NCBI RefSeq assembly: GCF_024756235.1
Contig: NZ_JANUGY010000015.1
Coordinates: 62,001-126,000 of the forward strand
Direction of reading: 5' to 3'
Length of the DNA: 64,000 nt
DNA from: Massilia kyonggiensis
Lineage (GTDB): Bacteria; Pseudomonadota; Gammaproteobacteria; Burkholderiales; Burkholderiaceae_D
In this document: positions 9,221-18,398 of the stretch, in pieces
Numbering within the stretch: the first letter of the stretch is position 1
How the letters are laid out: each line of letters opens with the position of its first letter
The notes under the pieces: model-generated
The model's database searches: none
Told to the model about the DNA's origin: nothing
What the model saw: the letters and a program-made list of their open reading frames with translations, nothing else
Program-made: the position numbers and the translations under genes

Positions 9221-10558
9221 ATGAAGCCGGTAATCGCACTCGTAGGTCGTCCCAACGTCGGAAAGTCGACCTTATTCAATCGCATGACCCGCTCGCGCGA
9301 CGCGCTGGTGGCGGACTTGCCCGGCCTGACGCGCGACCGCCACTACGGCGAAGGGCGCATGGGCGAACGTCCGTTCCTGGTCATCGATACCGGCGGTTTC
9401 GAGCCGGTCGCCAAGGAAGGCATCATGCACGAGATGGCGCTGCAGACGCGCCAGGCCGTCGCCGAGGCGGATATCGTCATGTTCATCGTCGACGGCCGCC
9501 AGGGCCTCACGCCGCACGACAAGACCATCACGGACTTCCTGCGCAAGTCGGGCCGCAAGGTCATGCTCGTCGTGAACAAGAGCGAGGGCATGAAGTACAC
9601 GTCCGTCACCGCCGAGTTCTATGAACTGGGCATGGGCGATCCGTACGTGATCTCCGCCGCCCATGGCGACGGCGTGCTGGACCTCGTCAACGAGGCCATC
9701 GACGAAGCCATGCAGCAGCGCCCCGAGGAAGCCGAGGAGCTGGAGCCGGCCGACCACGGCGTCAAGATCGCGCTCGTCGGCCGTCCGAACGTGGGCAAGT
9801 CCACCTTGATCAACACGTTGGTCGGCGAGCAGCGCGTGATCGCGTTCGACATGCCGGGTACCACGCGCGATTCGATCGAAGTCCCGTTCGAAAAGGGCGG
9901 CAAGACCTACACGCTGATCGACACGGCCGGCATCCGCCGCCGCGGCAAGGTCTTTGAAGCGATCGAGAAATTCTCGGTCGTGAAGACGCTGCAGTCGATC
10001 TCGGAAGCGAACGTCGTCGTGCTGATGCTGGACGCCCAGCAGGACATCTCCGAGCAGGATGCGCACATCGCCGGCTTCATCCTGGAATCGGGCCGCGCGC
10101 TCGTCGTCGCCGTCAACAAGTGGGACGGCCTGACGTCCGACGTGCGCGACCAGGTGAAAAACGACATCGACCGCAAGCTGAACTTCCTCGACTTCGCGGA
10201 GACGAAATTCATCTCGGCGTTGAAGGGCACCGGCATCAACCACCTGATGAAGGCGATCGACACGGCCTACGCCGCGGCGACCGCGAAGCTGTCCACGCCG
10301 CGCCTGACGCGCGCGCTGCAGGAAGCCGTCGAGAAGCAGGAACCGAAGCGCAAGGGCAGCACGCGCCCGAAGATGCGCTACGCGCACCAGGGCGGCCAGA
10401 ACCCGCCCATCATCGTCATCCACGGCAATGCGCTGGATGGCATCACGGAACCGTACAAGCGTTACCTGGAAAAGCATTTCCGCGATACGTTCGACCTCAT
10501 TGGCACGCCGCTGCGCATCGAGCTCAAGAGCGGCAAGAATCCGTTCGCCAAGGAGTAG
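9221..10558 (+). CDS. der: Ribosome biogenesis GTPase Der (EngA)
   Basis: Essential tandem-GTPase that helps 50S subunit maturation. Two G domains are visible, each with a P-loop GRPNVGKS (near residues 8 and 187), a DTAGI-type switch in the second, and NKWD as the second G4 motif. A C-terminal KH-like domain ends PLRIELKSGKNPF. The 445-residue length is standard. It starts six bases after bamB. A short inverted repeat without a clear T tract follows the stop (10561-10579). Confidence 0.97.
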   Translation: MKPVIALVGRPNVGKSTLFNRMTRSRDALVADLPGLTRDRHYGEGRMGERPFLVIDTGGFEPVAKEGIMHEMALQTRQAVAEADIVMFIVDGRQGLTPHDKTITDFLRKSGRKVMLVVNKSEGMKYTSVTAEFYELGMGDPYVISAAHGDGVLDLVNEAIDEAMQQRPEEAEELEPADHGVKIALVGRPNVGKSTLINTLVGEQRVIAFDMPGTTRDSIEVPFEKGGKTYTLIDTAGIRRRGKVFEAIEKFSVVKTLQSISEANVVVLMLDAQQDISEQDAHIAGFILESGRALVVAVNKWDGLTSDVRDQVKNDIDRKLNFLDFAETKFISALKGTGINHLMKAIDTAYAAATAKLSTPRLTRALQEAVEKQEPKRKGSTRPKMRYAHQGGQNPPIIVIHGNALDGITEPYKRYLEKHFRDTFDLIGTPLRIELKSGKNPFAKE

Positions 10559-10580
10559 GGTGGACGCAGGGGGCGTCCAT
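10556..10580. repeat. Hairpin repeat of the GTAGGGTGGACG type, copy 1
   Basis: GTAGGGTGGACGC is followed by the inverted arm GCGTCCA (stem 10561-10567 with 10573-10579, loop of five). It overlaps the stop codon of der. A second member with the same GTAGGGTGGACG start occurs at 56747-56772. It could act as a weak terminator of der, although no T tract follows. Confidence 0.55.
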
Positions 10581-10748
10581 CCAACGCGGGTTTTAAGCCA
10601 GGTTTAACCATAGCAGTACGACAAAAAAGAGCAAAACAGGTTACAGTTAGCTTGGGCGAACATTCACAGCTTGAGAATGTTGGCGCAGCCACTTGAAATC
10701 CGGCATCCCGCCACAATTTTTATACGACAACAACATCACGGAGCTGTC

Positions 10749-10985
10749 ATGAGCAACAAAGGGCAACTGTTACAAGACCCATTCCTCAACGCCTTGCGCA
10801 AAGAGCACGTCCCCGTCTCGATCTACCTGGTCAACGGGATCAAGCTCCAGGGCCACATCGAGTCCTTCGACCAGTACGTCGTCCTCCTGCGTAACACCGT
10901 CACCCAGATGGTGTACAAGCATGCGATCTCTACCGTCGTTCCGGCCCGTGCGGTCAATCTCAACCTCGAACAAGACGCCGAGTGA
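10749..10985 (+). CDS. hfq: RNA chaperone Hfq
   Basis: Hexameric Sm-like protein that pairs small RNAs with mRNAs. At 78 residues it begins MSNKGQLLQDPFLNALRKE, typical of the family. Sm1 (VSIYLVNGIKLQG) and Sm2 (YKHAISTVVP) are intact; the short acidic C-terminus ends EQDAE. ATG 10749 has ACGGAG eight bases upstream. An in-frame extension to 10671 has no support. A 190-base gap separates it from der and contains a stem-loop (about 10660-10684), so it probably has its own promoter. hflX follows directly. Confidence 0.98.
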   Translation: MSNKGQLLQDPFLNALRKEHVPVSIYLVNGIKLQGHIESFDQYVVLLRNTVTQMVYKHAISTVVPARAVNLNLEQDAE

Positions 10986-10990
10986 GGTCG

Positions 10991-12151
10991 ATGGCTGACG
11001 TTTCCGGCAACACCATGCGCGCCGCCCTGGTCGGTATCGACTTCAACGCTGGCGATTTCAAGGCCAGCCTGGAAGAACTGGCCCTGCTGGCGCGCTCGGC
11101 AGGGGCCGAACCGATCAGCACGATCACCGCGAAGCGCAACAGTCCCGATCCTGCGTATTTCGTCGGCAGCGGCAAGGCCGACGAGATCGCGCAGGCCGTT
11201 CTCGCCGACAAGGTCGAGATCGTCATTTTCAACCACGCCCTGTCGCCCGCCCAGCAGCGTAACCTGGAGCGGCGGCTCAACGTGCGCGTGGTCGACCGTA
11301 CCAGCCTGATCCTCGACATCTTCGCGCAGCGCGCGCAGAGCCACGAGGGCAAGCTGCAGGTCGAACTGGCCCAGCTGCAGCACCTGGCCACGCGCCTGAT
11401 CCGCGGCTGGACCCACCTTGAGCGCCAGAAGGGCGGTATCGGCCTGCGCGGCCCGGGTGAAACCCAGCTCGAGACCGACCGCCGCCTGATCGGCGAACGC
11501 GTCAAGATGCTGCGCACCCGTCTCACCAAGCTGCGCAAGCAGCACGAGACCCAGCGCCGTTCGCGCGGGCGCAACCAGACATTTTCCGTGTCGCTCGTCG
11601 GCTATACCAACGCCGGCAAGTCGACCCTCTTCAATACCCTGACGAAGGCCGGGGTGTACGTCGCGAACCAGTTGTTCGCCACGCTCGACACGACGTCGCG
11701 CCGCCTGTACCTCGGTCCGGACACCGGCAACGTCGTCGTGTCCGATACCGTCGGTTTCGTGCGCGAACTGCCGCACCAGCTGGTCGCCGCCTTCCGCGCC
11801 ACGCTGGAAGAGACCATCCATGCCGACCTGCTGCTGCACGTCGTCGACGGCGCATCGCCCGTGCGGATGGAGCAGATCGAGCAGGTCAACGAGGTCTTGC
11901 GCGAGATCGGCGCCGACCACATCCCGCAGATCCTGGTCTGGAACAAGATCGATGCGGCCGGCCTCGAGCCGGAGATCGAGCGTGATGAATATGGTAAGAT
12001 CAGCCGCGTTTTCATCAGCGCCAGGAGCGGCGCCGGCCTCGATCTGCTGCGCGACGCGATCGTCGAGGCGGCCGGCAGCCCGGCCGTTGTGCCCGGTGTC
12101 GACGAGCACGCCGACCTCATGCCCGCGACTCCCCATCCCGGACCACACTAG
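10991..12151 (+). CDS. hflX: Ribosome-associated GTPase HflX
   Basis: GTPase that splits or rescues stalled ribosomes, especially under heat stress. It has an N-terminal HflX domain (about residues 10-130, with the conserved glycine-rich GGIGLRGPGETQLE nearby). The G domain carries P-loop GYTNAGKST from about residue 204, DTVGF as G3 and NKID as G4. I use ATG 10991 (386 residues) because it follows GAGG; GTG at 10982 overlaps the hfq stop and is an alternative. The order hfq-hflX-hflK-hflC is the classical one. Confidence 0.95.
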   Translation: MADVSGNTMRAALVGIDFNAGDFKASLEELALLARSAGAEPISTITAKRNSPDPAYFVGSGKADEIAQAVLADKVEIVIFNHALSPAQQRNLERRLNVRVVDRTSLILDIFAQRAQSHEGKLQVELAQLQHLATRLIRGWTHLERQKGGIGLRGPGETQLETDRRLIGERVKMLRTRLTKLRKQHETQRRSRGRNQTFSVSLVGYTNAGKSTLFNTLTKAGVYVANQLFATLDTTSRRLYLGPDTGNVVVSDTVGFVRELPHQLVAAFRATLEETIHADLLLHVVDGASPVRMEQIEQVNEVLREIGADHIPQILVWNKIDAAGLEPEIERDEYGKISRVFISARSGAGLDLLRDAIVEAAGSPAVVPGVDEHADLMPATPHPGPH

Positions 12152-12154
12152 TCT

Positions 12155-13549
12155 ATGCCTGTTTCTCTGATCAAACGGATCGGCGCGCGGCTCGCGCCGA
12201 CCGGTCGTCACGCCGGCACGCGCAAGGCCGGCGTGCCTCTTTTTTCCCTCAACGATCCACGCTGGGGCCACGACCCCAAGTCGAACGAGGGCCGCCGCCC
12301 GAACAATAACAACAAGAACGACAGCGACGGTCCGCCCGACCTCGACCAGCTGTGGCGCGATTTCAACCAGCGCCTCAACCGCCTGTTCGGCGGCAAGCGC
12401 GGCGGCGACGGCGGCCCGTTCCGTCCGGACGCGCGCGGCGTCGGCCTGACGGCCACCGTCGTCGGCGCCATTGCCGTCCTGATCTGGCTCGCCAGCGGCG
12501 CGTTCATCGTGCAGGAAGGGCAGGTCGGCATCGTGACGACGTTCGGCCGCCTGTCGCACGTGACGGGGGCCGGCTTCAACTGGCGCTGGCCGGCGCCGTT
12601 CCAGTCGCACGAGACCGTCAACACGGCGCAGGTGCAGACGGCCGAGATCGGCTACCGCGCCAACGTGCGCAACAAGCAGCCGAGCGAAGCGCTGATGCTG
12701 ACCGGCGACGAGAACATCGTCGACGTCCAGTTCTCCGTGCAGTACAAGATCAAGGACCCGGTCGCGTGGGTGTTCAACAACCGCGACCAGGTCGAGACCA
12801 TCCGTGACTCGGCCGAGACCGTCGTGCGCGAACTCGTCGGCCAGAACAAGATGGACACCGTCCTGTACACGGGCCGCGACAAGCTGGCGGCACAAGCCCG
12901 GGAAGCGGTCCAGCGCCTGGCCGACCGCTACAAGATGGGCGCGGAGATCGTCGGCGTGACGATGCAGTCCGTGCAGCCGCCCGACCCGGTCGCCGCCGCG
13001 TTCGAGGACGCCGGCAAGGCGCAGGAAGAGCGTGCGCGCGCCCGCAGCGAAGCGCAGGCGTTCGCCGACGAGGTCATCCCGCAGGCGAAGGGCAAGGCCG
13101 CCCGCCTGCTGCAGGATGCGGAAGCGTACCGGGCCAGCGTGGTGAGCGTCGCGACGGGCAATGCCGCGCGCTTCGACAAGATCGTGGCCGAGTATGCGAA
13201 AGCCCCGGCTGTCACGCGCGACCGCATGTATATCGAGACGATGCAGCAAATTCTTTCCAGCACCAGCAAGGTCATGATCGACGCCAAGACCGGCACCAAC
13301 CAGATCTACCTGCCGCTCGACCGCCTGCTGGCCCAGTCGACGGCCAACGAGGCGGCGCGCGGCGCCAACTCCGGTCCGGTGATGGCCCCGCAGCAGAACC
13401 CGGCGCAGCCGCAAGCACAGCAGCCGGCACCGGCAGCGGCGCCGGCCCAGGCGCAACCGCAGCCGCAGCCGGAAACATCGGCCGGCGACTCGAACCGCAC
13501 GCGCGACCTGCGCAGCCGCGACACGGGCCGCGAACGGGAGAGCCGCTGA
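12155..13549 (+). CDS. hflK: FtsH protease modulator subunit HflK
   Basis: Membrane SPFH/band 7 protein that with HflC forms a large cage around FtsH. The 464 residues comprise a polar, Asn-rich cytoplasmic N-terminus and one transmembrane helix at about 98-120. The SPFH domain begins IVQEGQVGIVTTFGRL, then a coiled coil and a Gln/Pro/Ala-rich tail. It starts four bases after hflX and its stop codon overlaps the start of hflC, so translation is probably coupled. Confidence 0.96.
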   Translation: MPVSLIKRIGARLAPTGRHAGTRKAGVPLFSLNDPRWGHDPKSNEGRRPNNNNKNDSDGPPDLDQLWRDFNQRLNRLFGGKRGGDGGPFRPDARGVGLTATVVGAIAVLIWLASGAFIVQEGQVGIVTTFGRLSHVTGAGFNWRWPAPFQSHETVNTAQVQTAEIGYRANVRNKQPSEALMLTGDENIVDVQFSVQYKIKDPVAWVFNNRDQVETIRDSAETVVRELVGQNKMDTVLYTGRDKLAAQAREAVQRLADRYKMGAEIVGVTMQSVQPPDPVAAAFEDAGKAQEERARARSEAQAFADEVIPQAKGKAARLLQDAEAYRASVVSVATGNAARFDKIVAEYAKAPAVTRDRMYIETMQQILSSTSKVMIDAKTGTNQIYLPLDRLLAQSTANEAARGANSGPVMAPQQNPAQPQAQQPAPAAAPAQAQPQPQPETSAGDSNRTRDLRSRDTGRERESR

Positions 13550-14427
13550 TGAGCCGCCTGTTAGCCAGCCTGCTCGGCGCCGCCATCGCGGTGGCGCTCG
13601 TGTCGTCGTCCGTGTTCGTCGTCGACCAGAACCGTTACGCCGTCGTGTACGCACTCGGCGAACTGCGCGAGGTCATCAAGGAGCCGGGCCTGAACTTCAA
13701 GGCACCGCCGCCGTTCCAGAACGTCGTCTACCTGGATAAACGCCTGCAGACGCTCGACACGCCGGACGGCGAGCGCTTCCTGACGGCGGAAAAGAAAGAC
13801 CTGCTCGTCGATGCGTTCGTGAAATGGCGCATCGTAAATCCGCGCCAGTACGTGATCGCCATCGGCAGCAACGCCGACCGCGGCGGCGAGCGCCTGAACC
13901 AGCTCGTGCGCAATGCGCTCACGGCCGAGATCGGCAAACGCAGCCTGGCCGACGTGCTGACGGGCGGCAAGCGCGCGGACGTCGCCGCCGCCGTGCGTGC
14001 CGGCCTGGTCCAGGAAGCGAAGGACCTGGGCGTGGAAGTCGTCGACGTGCACCTGAAGCGCATCGATTTCATCGACCAGGTCAACAACGCCGTGTACGAA
14101 CGCATGAAGGCCGACCGCGTGCGCGTGGCGAACGAACTGCGTGCGACGGGCGTGGCCGAGGCGGAAACGATCCGTGCCGACGCCGAGCGCCAGCGCAGCG
14201 TGATCCTCGCCGACGCCCAGCGCGACGCCGAGACGATCAAGGGGGAAGGCGATGCGCAGGCGTCGCAGATCTATGCCCAGTCGTTCGGCAAGAACCCGGA
14301 GTTCTACCGGTTCTACCGCTCGATGGAAGCCTACAAGGCCACGTTCAAAGGGCGCAACGACGTGATCGTGATCGACTCGAACTCCGAGTTCTTCAAGTAT
14401 TTCAAGGGCCCCGGCGCGGGCAAATAA
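13549..14427 (+). CDS. hflC: FtsH protease modulator subunit HflC
   Basis: Partner of HflK in the HflKC-FtsH complex. It has 292 residues: an N-terminal signal anchor (about 5-25), an SPFH domain (VVDQNRYAVVYALGEL onward) and a coiled-coil region rich in Ala, Glu and Arg (ERQRSVILADAQRDAETI). The first base of its ATG is the last base of the hflK stop. Many relatives have a small DUF2065 gene next; here only 160 bases separate it from hisZ and none is seen. The inverted repeat at 14415-14434 spans its stop codon. Confidence 0.96.
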   Translation: MSRLLASLLGAAIAVALVSSSVFVVDQNRYAVVYALGELREVIKEPGLNFKAPPPFQNVVYLDKRLQTLDTPDGERFLTAEKKDLLVDAFVKWRIVNPRQYVIAIGSNADRGGERLNQLVRNALTAEIGKRSLADVLTGGKRADVAAAVRAGLVQEAKDLGVEVVDVHLKRIDFIDQVNNAVYERMKADRVRVANELRATGVAEAETIRADAERQRSVILADAQRDAETIKGEGDAQASQIYAQSFGKNPEFYRFYRSMEAYKATFKGRNDVIVIDSNSEFFKYFKGPGAGK

Positions 14428-14589
14428 GCCCGCGGGTCGTGGAAGATCGGCAACGTTGACATCCGTTTCATCGCCAACCGACCCGCGTTTTCGGTTAAAA
14501 TCGTCGATTCGGCGGAATGAACGCGTGCAAAGCCGCGTTCATGCTGCCTGAATGTTGTCCGACTTTTAATAACCCGACCCGCTTTGCCC

Positions 14590-15759
14590 ATGCCCACCTG
14601 GCTCCTGCCCGAGAATATCGCCGACGTCCTGCCGTCCGAAGCGCGCAAGATCGAAGAGCTGCGCCGCCTGATGCTCGACACCTTCCGTACCTACGGCTAC
14701 GAACTCGTGATGCCGCCGCTGCTCGAATACGTCGATTCGCTGCTGGCCGGCGCCGGACAGGACACCGATCTCCGCACTTTTAAACTCGTCGATTCGATGA
14801 GCGGCCGCCTGCTCGGCCTGCGCGCCGACATGACGACGCAGGTCGCCCGCATCGACGCCCACCTGCTGAACCGCGACACCGTCACCCGCCTGTGCTATGC
14901 CGGCAGCGTGCTGCATACGCAGCCGTCCGGCCTGCACGCGACGCGCGAGCCGCTGCAGATCGGCGCCGAGATCTACGGCCATGCCGGCCTCGAGGCGGAT
15001 GCCGAGATCCAGGAACTGGCGCTGGCATCGCTGGCGCTGGCCGGGTTCGATGCGCCGCGCCTGGACCTGTCGCACGTGGGCGTGCTGCGCGCCATCCTGG
15101 CCGAGGATGCCGCCGCCAAGCGTGACGAGCAATTGCTCTACAGCCTGCTGCGCTCGAAGGACGTGCCGGGCCTGGAAGAGGCGACGGCGAACTACAACGA
15201 ACAGACCCGCGCCGCGCTGCTGGCGTTGCCGAACCTGTACGGCGACATCGACGTGCTGGCGCGCGCCAAGGATGTGCTGCCCCCGCTGCCGGGCATCGCC
15301 CGCGCGCTGGCGGAACTCGCCGCGCTGGCCGGCTCCGCGCTGGCCGGCTCCGCGCTGGGCCGTGCCCAGATCGCCATCGACCTCGCCGACCTGCGCGGCT
15401 ACCAGTACGAAAGCGGCGCCATGTTCGCGCTGTACGTGCCGGGCCTGCCGAACGCCGTCGCGCGCGGCGGCCGCTACGACCACGTGGGCGAAGCCTTCGG
15501 CCGCGCGCGTCCGGCAACGGGCTTCTCGCTCGACCTGCGCGAACTGGCCCGGCTGCTGCCGACGGCCGAGCGCAAGCACTCCATTCGTGCCCCCTGGGGC
15601 AACGCGCCCGAGCTGCGCGAAAAAATCGCTGAACTGCGCAAAGCGGGCGAAGTGGTGATCCAGTCCATGCCGGGTCACGACAATGTACAGGACGAGTTCG
15701 AGTGCGACCGTGTGCTCGTCCTCGAACAAGGAAATTGGATTCTCAAAAACTTAGGTTAA
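14590..15759 (+). CDS. hisZ: ATP phosphoribosyltransferase regulatory subunit HisZ
   Basis: HisRS-like protein without aminoacylation activity that is the regulatory half of the short-form HisG-HisZ enzyme, first step of histidine biosynthesis. Its 389 residues start MPTWLLPENIADVLPSEARK, as in other Burkholderiales. The class II core is recognisable (RADMTTQVARID, ARGGRYDHVGEAFGR). ATG 14590 is preferred over the in-frame TTG at 14584. It overlaps or abuts purA, the conserved hisZ-purA pair. hisG is not in the window. Confidence 0.94.
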   Translation: MPTWLLPENIADVLPSEARKIEELRRLMLDTFRTYGYELVMPPLLEYVDSLLAGAGQDTDLRTFKLVDSMSGRLLGLRADMTTQVARIDAHLLNRDTVTRLCYAGSVLHTQPSGLHATREPLQIGAEIYGHAGLEADAEIQELALASLALAGFDAPRLDLSHVGVLRAILAEDAAAKRDEQLLYSLLRSKDVPGLEEATANYNEQTRAALLALPNLYGDIDVLARAKDVLPPLPGIARALAELAALAGSALAGSALGRAQIAIDLADLRGYQYESGAMFALYVPGLPNAVARGGRYDHVGEAFGRARPATGFSLDLRELARLLPTAERKHSIRAPWGNAPELREKIAELRKAGEVVIQSMPGHDNVQDEFECDRVLVLEQGNWILKNLG

Positions 15760-15761
15760 TG

Positions 15762-17072
15762 ATGTCAAATACTGCTAAGAACGTCGTTGTCATCGGCACC
15801 CAGTGGGGCGATGAAGGCAAGGGTAAGATCGTCGACTGGCTGACCGACCATGCCGCCGGCGTGGTGCGTTTCCAGGGCGGCCACAACGCCGGCCACACGC
15901 TGGTGATCAAGGGCCAGAAGACCGCGCTGCAACTGATCCCGTCGGGCATCATGCGCGAAGGCGTGGCCTGCTACATCGGCAACGGCGTCGTCGTCTCCGT
16001 ACCGGACGTGATGCGCGAGATCGACAAGCTGGAAGCCGCGGGCGTGGAAGTCGCGTCGCGCCTGAAAATCTCGGAAGCCTGCCCGGTCATCCTGCCTTAC
16101 CACGTCGCCATCGACGTCGCCCGCGAAGCGAAGCGCGGCGTCAACAAGATCGGCACGACGGGCAAGGGCATCGGCCCGGCCTACGAAGACAAGGTCGCGC
16201 GCCGCGCGATCCGCATCGCCGACCTGCTGAACGAAACCCGTTTTGCCGAGAAGCTGCGCGAGAACCTGGAATACCATAACTTCGTGCTGACCGGTTTCCT
16301 GGGCGGCCAGGCGCTGGACTTCCAGAAAGTGTACGACGACGCGATGGCCCTCGTGCCGCGCCTGCGTCCGATGGTCGGCGACGTGTCGTCCGCGCTGTAC
16401 GCGACGCATAACGCCGGCGGCCACCTGCTGTTCGAAGGCGCGCAAGGCTCGCTGCTGGACGTCGACCACGGCACGTACCCGTTCGTCACCTCGTCGAACT
16501 GCGTGGCCGGCAATGCCGCCGCCGGTTCGGGCGTCGGTCCGGGCATGCTGCACTACATCATGGGCATCACCAAGGCCTACACGACCCGCGTGGGTTCGGG
16601 CCCGTTCCCGTCGGAACTGCCGACGGACGCCGGCGTGGGCGAGCACCTGTCGCGCATCGGCCATGAATTCGGCACCGTGACGGGCCGCGCCCGCCGCTGC
16701 GGCTGGTTCGACGCCGCGCTGCTGCGCCGCTCCGTGCAGATCAACGGCGTGTCCGGCATGTGCCTGACCAAGCTGGACGTGCTGGACGGCCTGGAAACGC
16801 TGAAGCTGTGCACCGGCTACAAGATCGACGGCCGCGACGTGGACATCTTCCCGGTCGGCGCGGAAGAAGCCGCGGCCTGCGTGCCGGTGTACGAAGAGAT
16901 GCCGGGCTGGACGGGCACCACCGTCGGCGCCAAGTCGATGGACGAGCTGCCGGCCAACGCCCGCGCCTACATCAAGCGCATCGAAGAACTGGTCGGCGTT
17001 CCGGTGGACATGGTGTCGACCGGTCCGGACCGCGAAGAAACCATCGTGCTGCGCCACCCGTTCGCAGCCTGA
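15762..17072 (+). CDS. purA: Adenylosuccinate synthetase
   Basis: Joins IMP and aspartate with GTP to give adenylosuccinate, the first committed step to AMP. The 436-residue chain has the GTP/IMP loop GTQWGDEGKGKIVDWL at the N-terminus, GHNAGHT, and RPR-type family residues throughout. Two adjacent ATGs exist: 15759 overlaps the hisZ stop and 15762 gives MSNTAKNVVVIG; the spacing from TTAGG favours 15762. It is coupled to hisZ and followed by a phosphoribosyltransferase gene. Confidence 0.97.
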   Translation: MSNTAKNVVVIGTQWGDEGKGKIVDWLTDHAAGVVRFQGGHNAGHTLVIKGQKTALQLIPSGIMREGVACYIGNGVVVSVPDVMREIDKLEAAGVEVASRLKISEACPVILPYHVAIDVAREAKRGVNKIGTTGKGIGPAYEDKVARRAIRIADLLNETRFAEKLRENLEYHNFVLTGFLGGQALDFQKVYDDAMALVPRLRPMVGDVSSALYATHNAGGHLLFEGAQGSLLDVDHGTYPFVTSSNCVAGNAAAGSGVGPGMLHYIMGITKAYTTRVGSGPFPSELPTDAGVGEHLSRIGHEFGTVTGRARRCGWFDAALLRRSVQINGVSGMCLTKLDVLDGLETLKLCTGYKIDGRDVDIFPVGAEEAAACVPVYEEMPGWTGTTVGAKSMDELPANARAYIKRIEELVGVPVDMVSTGPDREETIVLRHPFAA

Positions 17073-17084
17073 TATCGACACATC

Positions 17085-17115
17085 GTCCCCGCCGCGCCAC
17101 CCGTGGGGTGGGGAC
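17085..17115. other. Inverted repeat after purA
   Basis: GTCCCC (17085-17090) and GGGGAC (17110-17115) form the base of a GC-rich hairpin 13 bases after the purA stop. There is no T tract, so it is at best a weak or Rho-assisted terminator, or an mRNA stabilising structure between purA and the next gene. Confidence 0.35.
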
Positions 17116-17148
17116 GTCAGCCACAAGCAGAAACTAGGGATAATCCAA

Positions 17149-17691
17149 ATGACGACGCCTTCCTCGACCGACAAGGACCTGTGGGTCTCCTGGGATGAAT
17201 ACAACCGCCTGATCGAGCGCCTGGCGCTCAAGGTGTACGAATCGAACTGGAAGTTCGACATGGTGCTGTGCCTCGCGCGCGGCGGCGTGCGTCCGGGCGA
17301 CGCGATCTCGCGCATCTTCGACGTGCCGCTGGCGATCCTGTCGACCAGCTCGTACCGCGAAGAAGCGGGCACGAAGCAGGGCGACCTGGACATCGCCAAG
17401 TACATGACGATGACCAAGGGCCCGCTGGCCGGCCGCATCCTGCTGGTCGACGACCTGGCCGATTCGGGCGTCACCCTGATGCGCGTGCGCGAGCACCTGC
17501 AGGAGAACTACCAGGACGTGACGGAAGTCCGTTCGGCCGTCATCTGGGTCAAGGGCACGTCGTCGATCAAGCCGGATTACCACCTGGTCGACCTGCCGCA
17601 CAATCCGTGGATCCACCAGCCGTTCGAGGATTACGACGGGCTGCGTCCGCACCAGTTGTCGGCGTGGCTGAAGAAGTTCGAGCAGAACTGA
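17149..17691 (+). CDS. Purine-type phosphoribosyltransferase
   Basis: A 180-residue type I phosphoribosyltransferase. The PRPP-binding motif ILLVDDLADSGVTL lies near residue 103, and CLARGGVRPGD forms the pyrophosphate loop near residue 40. Family members salvage hypoxanthine, guanine or xanthine; the exact base cannot be read. The start MTTPSSTDKDLWVSWDEYNRLIE is typical of the betaproteobacterial hypoxanthine/xanthine-type proteins found after purA. It is followed by a strong terminator, closing the long core operon block. Confidence 0.88.
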   Translation: MTTPSSTDKDLWVSWDEYNRLIERLALKVYESNWKFDMVLCLARGGVRPGDAISRIFDVPLAILSTSSYREEAGTKQGDLDIAKYMTMTKGPLAGRILLVDDLADSGVTLMRVREHLQENYQDVTEVRSAVIWVKGTSSIKPDYHLVDLPHNPWIHQPFEDYDGLRPHQLSAWLKKFEQN

Positions 17692-17710
17692 TTCGGGCAG
17701 ATGCGAAACG

Positions 17711-17740
17711 AAAGGGCGACACCGCGGTGCCGCCCTTTTT
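17711..17740 (+). terminator. Rho-independent terminator after phosphoribosyltransferase
   Basis: GGGCGACACC and GGTGCCGCCC form a GC-rich stem with one mismatch, followed by CTTTTT, about 20 bases after the stop at 17691. It marks the end of the purA-phosphoribosyltransferase transcript. Confidence 0.88.
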
Positions 17741-17787
17741 CATTTGATCGGTTAAGATCACACCTGCCATAACAATAACAACGTCCC

Positions 17788-18384
17788 ATGACCCAGAGCT
17801 TCTTCCAGACCTTCATCCTGCTGTTGCTGGTCACCGACCCCTTCGGTAACGTCCCCCTGTTCGTGACGGCGCTGAAGGACGTGGCCCCGGCCCGCCGCCC
17901 GCGCATCGTCGTGCGCGAATGCGCGATCGCCTTTCTCCTGCTGCTGCTGTTCATGTTCTTCGGCCGCCACTTCCTCGCGGCGCTGCAGCTGACCGACATC
18001 TCGCTGCGCATCGGCGGCAGCGTCATCCTCCTGATCATCGCCATCCGCATGATCTTTCCGCATCCGGACGGCGTGCTTGGCCGCAGCGAAGGCGGCGAGC
18101 CGTTCATCGTGCCGCTCGCGATTCCCGCGCTGGCCGGGCCGTCCGCGCTGGCGACCGTGCTGCTGTTCACGTCGCAATCGATGGAGGAGGTGATGGTGCA
18201 CGTGGCCGCGCTGGCGGCCGTCGCCGTGATCTGGCTCGCCGTCTTCCTCGGCGCCGAGCGCCTGCAGAAGGTCCTGGGCACGCAGGTCATGACGGCATTC
18301 GAGCGCCTGATGGGCCTGATCCTGACGGCGATGTCGATCGAGATGCTGCTGGGCGGCGTGCGCGCCTTCGTCAAGACTTTATAA
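17788..18384 (+). CDS. MarC family integral membrane protein
   Basis: A 198-residue inner-membrane protein with about six hydrophobic segments and the MarC signatures TDPFGNVPLF near the N-terminus and PLAIPALAGPSA in the middle. Despite the name, MarC proteins have no proven antibiotic resistance role; some relatives are annotated as amino acid transporters. The start at 17788 matches the family N-terminus. It has its own upstream region after the terminator at 17740 and lies 14 bases before the FKBP gene, so the two may be co-transcribed. Confidence 0.9.
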   Translation: MTQSFFQTFILLLLVTDPFGNVPLFVTALKDVAPARRPRIVVRECAIAFLLLLLFMFFGRHFLAALQLTDISLRIGGSVILLIIAIRMIFPHPDGVLGRSEGGEPFIVPLAIPALAGPSALATVLLFTSQSMEEVMVHVAALAAVAVIWLAVFLGAERLQKVLGTQVMTAFERLMGLILTAMSIEMLLGGVRAFVKTL

Positions 18385-18398
18385 CCTAAGGATTTACC

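Noticed and set aside
14415..14434. CGCGGGC/GCCCGCG hairpin at the hflC stop as a terminator
   Set aside because: No T tract follows and the stop codon is in the loop, so I do not list it as a terminator.
14456..14501. TTGACA and TAAAAT as a promoter for hisZ
   Set aside because: The spacer is 34 bases, too long for a sigma-70 promoter.
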